Shown here piece by piece: positions 60,714 to 64,000 of a DNA stretch of 64,000 bases. How positions within the stretch are numbered: position 1 is the first letter of the stretch; each line of letters opens with the position of its first letter. The notes under the pieces were generated by a model that had not been told where the DNA came from, did not search any database, and worked only from the letters and a program-made list of their open reading frames with translations. The DNA comes from SIRX01 sp965214475. Its GTDB lineage: Bacteria > Actinomycetota > Rubrobacteria > Rubrobacterales > Rubrobacteraceae. The stretch is from positions 3,038,001 through 3,102,000 of the forward strand of contig OZ243953.1 of the NCBI GenBank assembly GCA_965214475.1, read 5' to 3'. Both the position numbers and the translations under genes were made by a program.

Positions 60714-61502
60714 ATGGATGCTAGGAGACAGTTCGAGGAGCAGGGTTTGACGGATCGAAGGGTCTGGAAAGTGGGGGAATTGGCGGAGCGCACGGGGATC
60801 TCCGTGCGAGCACTTCACCACTACGAGAAGATCGGCCTGCTGGTCCCCTACAGGCGCACCGAATCGGGGCACCGTTTGTATGCGGAAGGTGACGTGATGC
60901 GCTTGCAGCAGATAGCTTCGTTGCGGTCTCTGAGGTTCTCGCTGGCTGAGATCCGGGAACTTCTGGACGCTCCTAGTTTCTCGCCGGGACGGGTGATCGA
61001 ACTGCATATCGCCCGGATCAGGGAGCGGATCGAACTCGAACGAAAGCTCTGCGACCGGCTTGAGGCCGTCGCCGCCCTTATGAGTGCTACGGAAGACTCG
61101 GCGGCAGAAGACTCCGCCGAGAAATTTGTCGAAACCGTCATGGAGGTGACGAAGATGTCCGAGAGGATAGAGAAATACTACACACCGGAACAGTTGGAGC
61201 AACTCGAACGCCGCAAGCAAGAGTTGGGCGAGGAGCGGATACGTGCCGCCGAGGCAGGGTGGCCCTTGCTTATGGAGCAAGTCCGGGTCGAAATGGAGGC
61301 TGGGACCGACCCCTCGGACGAGCGGGTGCAGAGGCTCGCCCGGCGCTGGATGGATCTTGTGGAGGAGTTCATTGGCAGAGACGCTGATATCCGGCGCTCC
61401 GTCACGAACATGTGGCAGCAAGAAGAGACCTTGATGGGTATGGACACCGCCGACATGCGCGAGATGATGAACTATATATCCAGGGCCAACGCGGCTTCGT
61501 AG
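60714..61502 (+). CDS. MerR-family regulator with TipAS-like effector domain
   Basis: 262 residues from ATG 60714. N-terminal winged HTH (VWKVGELAERTGISVRALHHYEKIGLLVPYRRTESGHRLY), a long dimerisation helix, then an all-helical domain (about 140-255) like TipAS: KYYTPEQLEQLERRKQELGEERIRAAEAGWPLL and DMREMMNYISRAN. TipAS binds cyclic thiopeptides and similar drugs. It is likely autoregulated from the 60676-60706 promoter. The ABC exporter gene follows after about 200 bases and could be its target, but that is inference. Confidence 0.85.
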   Translation: MDARRQFEEQGLTDRRVWKVGELAERTGISVRALHHYEKIGLLVPYRRTESGHRLYAEGDVMRLQQIASLRSLRFSLAEIRELLDAPSFSPGRVIELHIARIRERIELERKLCDRLEAVAALMSATEDSAAEDSAEKFVETVMEVTKMSERIEKYYTPEQLEQLERRKQELGEERIRAAEAGWPLLMEQVRVEMEAGTDPSDERVQRLARRWMDLVEEFIGRDADIRRSVTNMWQQEETLMGMDTADMREMMNYISRANAAS

Positions 61503-61701
61503 GGGGATAGTAGCCTTCCCAAAAGACGCCAGGATTTCGGGCACCCGTACCGGTTACAAAGGCCGGATTCGCGAAGCTAGGATCTTCTCGGCTTGCAGAC
61601 CTAGCGAAGTTGGACCCGGGGTCCGATGTGCGCTTTCCGAAACCCGCTTAGAGTTACTGCGTACTAAGTTGTAGAACGGCCGCGTCGAAAGGAGTCGTAA
61701 G

Positions 61702-62490
61702 GTGGATAGGCAGGCTACAGGGGATCCCGGGCTGACCGACTCGAAACGTAGAGAACGTAGAGACGCGACGGGTAGAGGGGAAGGACGTATGGAGGAGCCC
61801 ATCATAGACGCGCGCGGCGTCCAGAAAGTCTACGACACGGGCGAGGTGAAGGTCCACGCTCTCAAAGGGATGGATCTGCAGATAAAGCGAGGGGACATGG
61901 TCTCCGTCATGGGTCCCTCCGGCTGTGGCAAGACGACCTTGCTCAACTGCCTCTCCGGGCTGGACGGATTAGATGGCGGAGAGGTCTTGATCGATGGCGA
62001 TTCGATCAGCAAGATGTCGGACCGGAAGCGCACCCGTTTCCGGGCAGAGAAGATGGGCTTTATCTTCCAGTCGTACAACCTGATCCCGGTCCTCTCCGGC
62101 ATCGAGAACGTGGAACTGCCGCTACTGGTCGCCGGCACGAAACAGAAGAAAGCTCGCAGGCTGGCCGAGAATGCGTTGGAGATGGTTGGGCTTGTAGATC
62201 AGGCCAACAAGCGTCCGGCGGAGATGAGCGGCGGGCAGCAACAGCGGGTTACGGTGGCACGTTCGCTGGTGAACGCGCCGGCCATTGTGTGGGGTGACGA
62301 GCCCACGGGTGCCCTCGACTCCGAGACCTCCAAAGAGATCATGGACCTCCTCGTAGAACTGAACGAGGAGCAGCAGCAGACCTTCGTGTTAGTCACCCAC
62401 GATGCCACAGTGGCCCACCGCGGCCATCGCATCGTGCGGATGCGAGACGGACTCATAGAGAGTGACGAGCTCAACGGTAGAGAAGGCTAG
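61702..62490 (+). CDS. MacB/LolD-type ABC transporter ATPase
   Basis: 262 residues from GTG 61702, seven bases after AAAGGAG; ATG 61789 with GGAAGGA is an alternative (233 residues, the usual LolD length). Walker A GPSGCGKTT, signature MSGGQQQRVTVARSLV, Walker B IVWGDEPTGALDS and H-loop THDATVAHRG. It pairs with the FtsX-like permease that starts four bases after its stop. Confidence 0.93.
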   Translation: MDRQATGDPGLTDSKRRERRDATGRGEGRMEEPIIDARGVQKVYDTGEVKVHALKGMDLQIKRGDMVSVMGPSGCGKTTLLNCLSGLDGLDGGEVLIDGDSISKMSDRKRTRFRAEKMGFIFQSYNLIPVLSGIENVELPLLVAGTKQKKARRLAENALEMVGLVDQANKRPAEMSGGQQQRVTVARSLVNAPAIVWGDEPTGALDSETSKEIMDLLVELNEEQQQTFVLVTHDATVAHRGHRIVRMRDGLIESDELNGREG

Positions 62491-62494
62491 AAGT

Positions 62495-64000
62495 ATGGAA
62501 ACCCTCTTCGGCTTCCCTATAGAACAGGTCATGTGGACCCTTCTGGCGGTCTTCGGGTTGGGAGCCCTGATCTTGATTATCTCCTCGCTGCGTAACCGGG
62601 TGGCGTTCAAGATGGCCGCCCGCAACATCCCGCGCCGCAAGACCCAATCGGCGCTCATCGTGGCCGGGCTGATGCTGGCGACGCTGTTGTTCTCGGCGTC
62701 GTTTACCACGGGGGATACCCTGACCAACTCGATCCGGGGCCAGGCGCTGGAGCAGATCGGGGAGGCCGACGTGGTCGTCCAGAAAGAGACCCCGGATTCC
62801 GGAAACCAGTTCGCCACAGGCCCCAGCACCCGCGCAACCTATTTCGACGAGAAGATAACCGGCGAGGTCCGAGACCGGCTGGCGAACGACGAGGAAATCG
62901 CGGGCGTCGCTCCCCTGACCACCGAGACCGTACCGGTCCTTTCCTCCGGGAACGACCTCAGCGAACCGGCGGTGGAAGTGCTCGGCATAGACGGAAGTTC
63001 GAGGCAAGGCTTCGACCGCCTGACGACCGGGTCGGGAGGTACGCTCTCCGTAGACGACCTTGCAAAGAACGAGGTGCACGTCAGCACCAAGACCGCTGAA
63101 CAACTGGACGTTGAGTCCGACGACGGAGTGCAGGCTTTCCTCGGGCAGCGACCCACGGAACTCACGGTCGCCGGAGTCTACGAGAGCGGGGCGAACCCGG
63201 CGGCGGAGACCTCGCTGGTAATGCCTCTGAACCGGCTCCAAAACCTCACCGGTAATGAGGGCAAGGTGAACAATGTCATCATCACCCACGCCGGTCCCGC
63301 CGTAGAGGGCGGCGCCCACACAAAAGCTACGTTGAACAAACTGGAGCCAGTTCTGGCGGCCAATAGCCTGGAGGCCGACCCGATAAAGAGAGAAGCTCTG
63401 AAGGAGGCAGATCAAGCCGGGGAACAATTTTCCAGCATATTCTTACTCTTCGGACAGTTCTCGGTGGCTGCCGGGATACTACTTATATTCCTCATCTTCG
63501 TGATGCTCGCCGCCGAACGGAAGAGGGAGCTTGGCATAGCGCGCGGTGTTGGTATGCAGCGCGGACACCTCATAAGGATGTTCTCTTTCGAAGGCGCGTT
63601 ATACGCCCTCGTCGCGTCGGCGGTGGGTAGCGTGCTCGGCGTCGTGGTTGGGTGGGGTATGGTCCGCGTTATAAGCCAGGCCTTCGCCCAGTTCGACGAC
63701 TTTGGGCTGGACATCGTCTTCACCTTCAGCCTGGAGAACATGGTTATCGCCTTTACGCTAGGAATGGTGTTGACATTCCTGATCGTGGTGGTCTCCGCCT
63801 GGCGCGTGAGCCGGATGAACGTCGTCCGGGCTATCCGCGACATCCCGGAGCCTGACCGTAAGGGCCGTAGCGTGCGGGGCGTTATTCTGGCCGTCCTCGT
63901 CCCCGTCGTAGGTGCGCTGGCCGTTTGGCAAGGGGTAGAGGTAGAGCAAGCGGGGCTTTACTTATTCGGGGTCTCGCTTGTTATTATCGGGTTGGCGCTT
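62495..64000 (+). CDS. FtsX/MacB-type ABC permease, 3'-truncated by window edge
   Basis: ATG 62495; the frame is open through base 64000 (502 codons) so the C-terminus is outside. One N-terminal helix (about residues 13-33), a basic stretch RNIPRRKTQ, a large extracytoplasmic domain (about 70-310), then the FtsX helices from about 312 on (IFLLFGQFSVAAGILLIFLIFVML and AAERKRELGIARGVGMQRGHL, the conserved cytoplasmic coupling loop). With the ATPase it forms an exporter or envelope-signalling complex of unknown substrate. Longer than simple MacB, so a second FtsX module probably follows. Confidence 0.9.
   Translation, partial: METLFGFPIEQVMWTLLAVFGLGALILIISSLRNRVAFKMAARNIPRRKTQSALIVAGLMLATLLFSASFTTGDTLTNSIRGQALEQIGEADVVVQKETPDSGNQFATGPSTRATYFDEKITGEVRDRLANDEEIAGVAPLTTETVPVLSSGNDLSEPAVEVLGIDGSSRQGFDRLTTGSGGTLSVDDLAKNEVHVSTKTAEQLDVESDDGVQAFLGQRPTELTVAGVYESGANPAAETSLVMPLNRLQNLTGNEGKVNNVIITHAGPAVEGGAHTKATLNKLEPVLAANSLEADPIKREALKEADQAGEQFSSIFLLFGQFSVAAGILLIFLIFVMLAAERKRELGIARGVGMQRGHLIRMFSFEGALYALVASAVGSVLGVVVGWGMVRVISQAFAQFDDFGLDIVFTFSLENMVIAFTLGMVLTFLIVVVSAWRVSRMNVVRAIRDIPEPDRKGRSVRGVILAVLVPVVGALAVWQGVEVEQAGLYLFGVSLVIIGLAL

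Overview
The window is a high-GC chromosomal segment (hand counts of single 60-base lines: 36/60 G+C at 13021-13080) with clear Shine-Dalgarno sites, frequent GTG/TTG starts, many short overlapping operons and several genes whose -10 box lies only 6-7 bases before the start codon (leaderless mRNAs). With the gene content (LutABC, MOFRL glycerate kinase, LctP permease, DUF4870, LURP-one, VC0807 and GAP families) this points to a Gram-positive actinomycete, most like Rubrobacter. The genus is an inference.

Layout. 1-9700: end of a GT87 mannosyltransferase-like membrane enzyme, a Rieske/DUF2231 protein, a tandem pair of membrane TPR proteins with an alpha/beta hydrolase, fumarase (fumC), a BCCT osmolyte transporter and a HAD dehalogenase. 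9700-12170 is an accessory patch: a deletion scar made of broken tetR, hydrolase and hicB pieces, an intact hicBA toxin-antitoxin pair, and a low-GC two-gene unit that looks like a Kiwa anti-phage system (kwaA/kwaB-like). 12297-28138: typA and mostly housekeeping or envelope genes (M23 peptidase, gamma-glutamyltransferase, msrA, M24 peptidase, NifU-like protein, Yip1 and PAP2-like proteins). 28314-29433 is a second low-GC patch.

29434-31076 holds tRNA-Glu(CTC) directly downstream of gltX. 31155-47354 is a two-carbon and three-carbon acid catabolic block: a metal-type MerR gene, the lactate oxidase operon lutABC, then two divergent operons around an IclR regulator. One encodes glyoxylate carboligase, glycerate 2-kinase and an LctP-type permease. 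The other encodes hydroxypyruvate isomerase, tartronate semialdehyde reductase and the glycolate oxidase subunits GlcD, GlcE and GlcF. Together they give a complete route: glycolate uptake, oxidation to glyoxylate, condensation to tartronate semialdehyde, reduction to glycerate and phosphorylation to 2-phosphoglycerate. Two near-identical TTCC-N7-GGAA-type sites flank the iclR gene and probably bind its product.

47362-64000: a NatAB-type ABC exporter, small membrane proteins, beta-carbonic anhydrase, an unfamiliar TerB-like/polytopic membrane gene pair (53211-55635) that is a candidate uncharacterised system, lspA, a methyltransferase, a LURP-one protein, a divergent TetR regulator with a clear operator and a GAP-family exporter, a TipA-like MerR regulator, and a MacB-type ABC exporter whose permease runs off the right edge.
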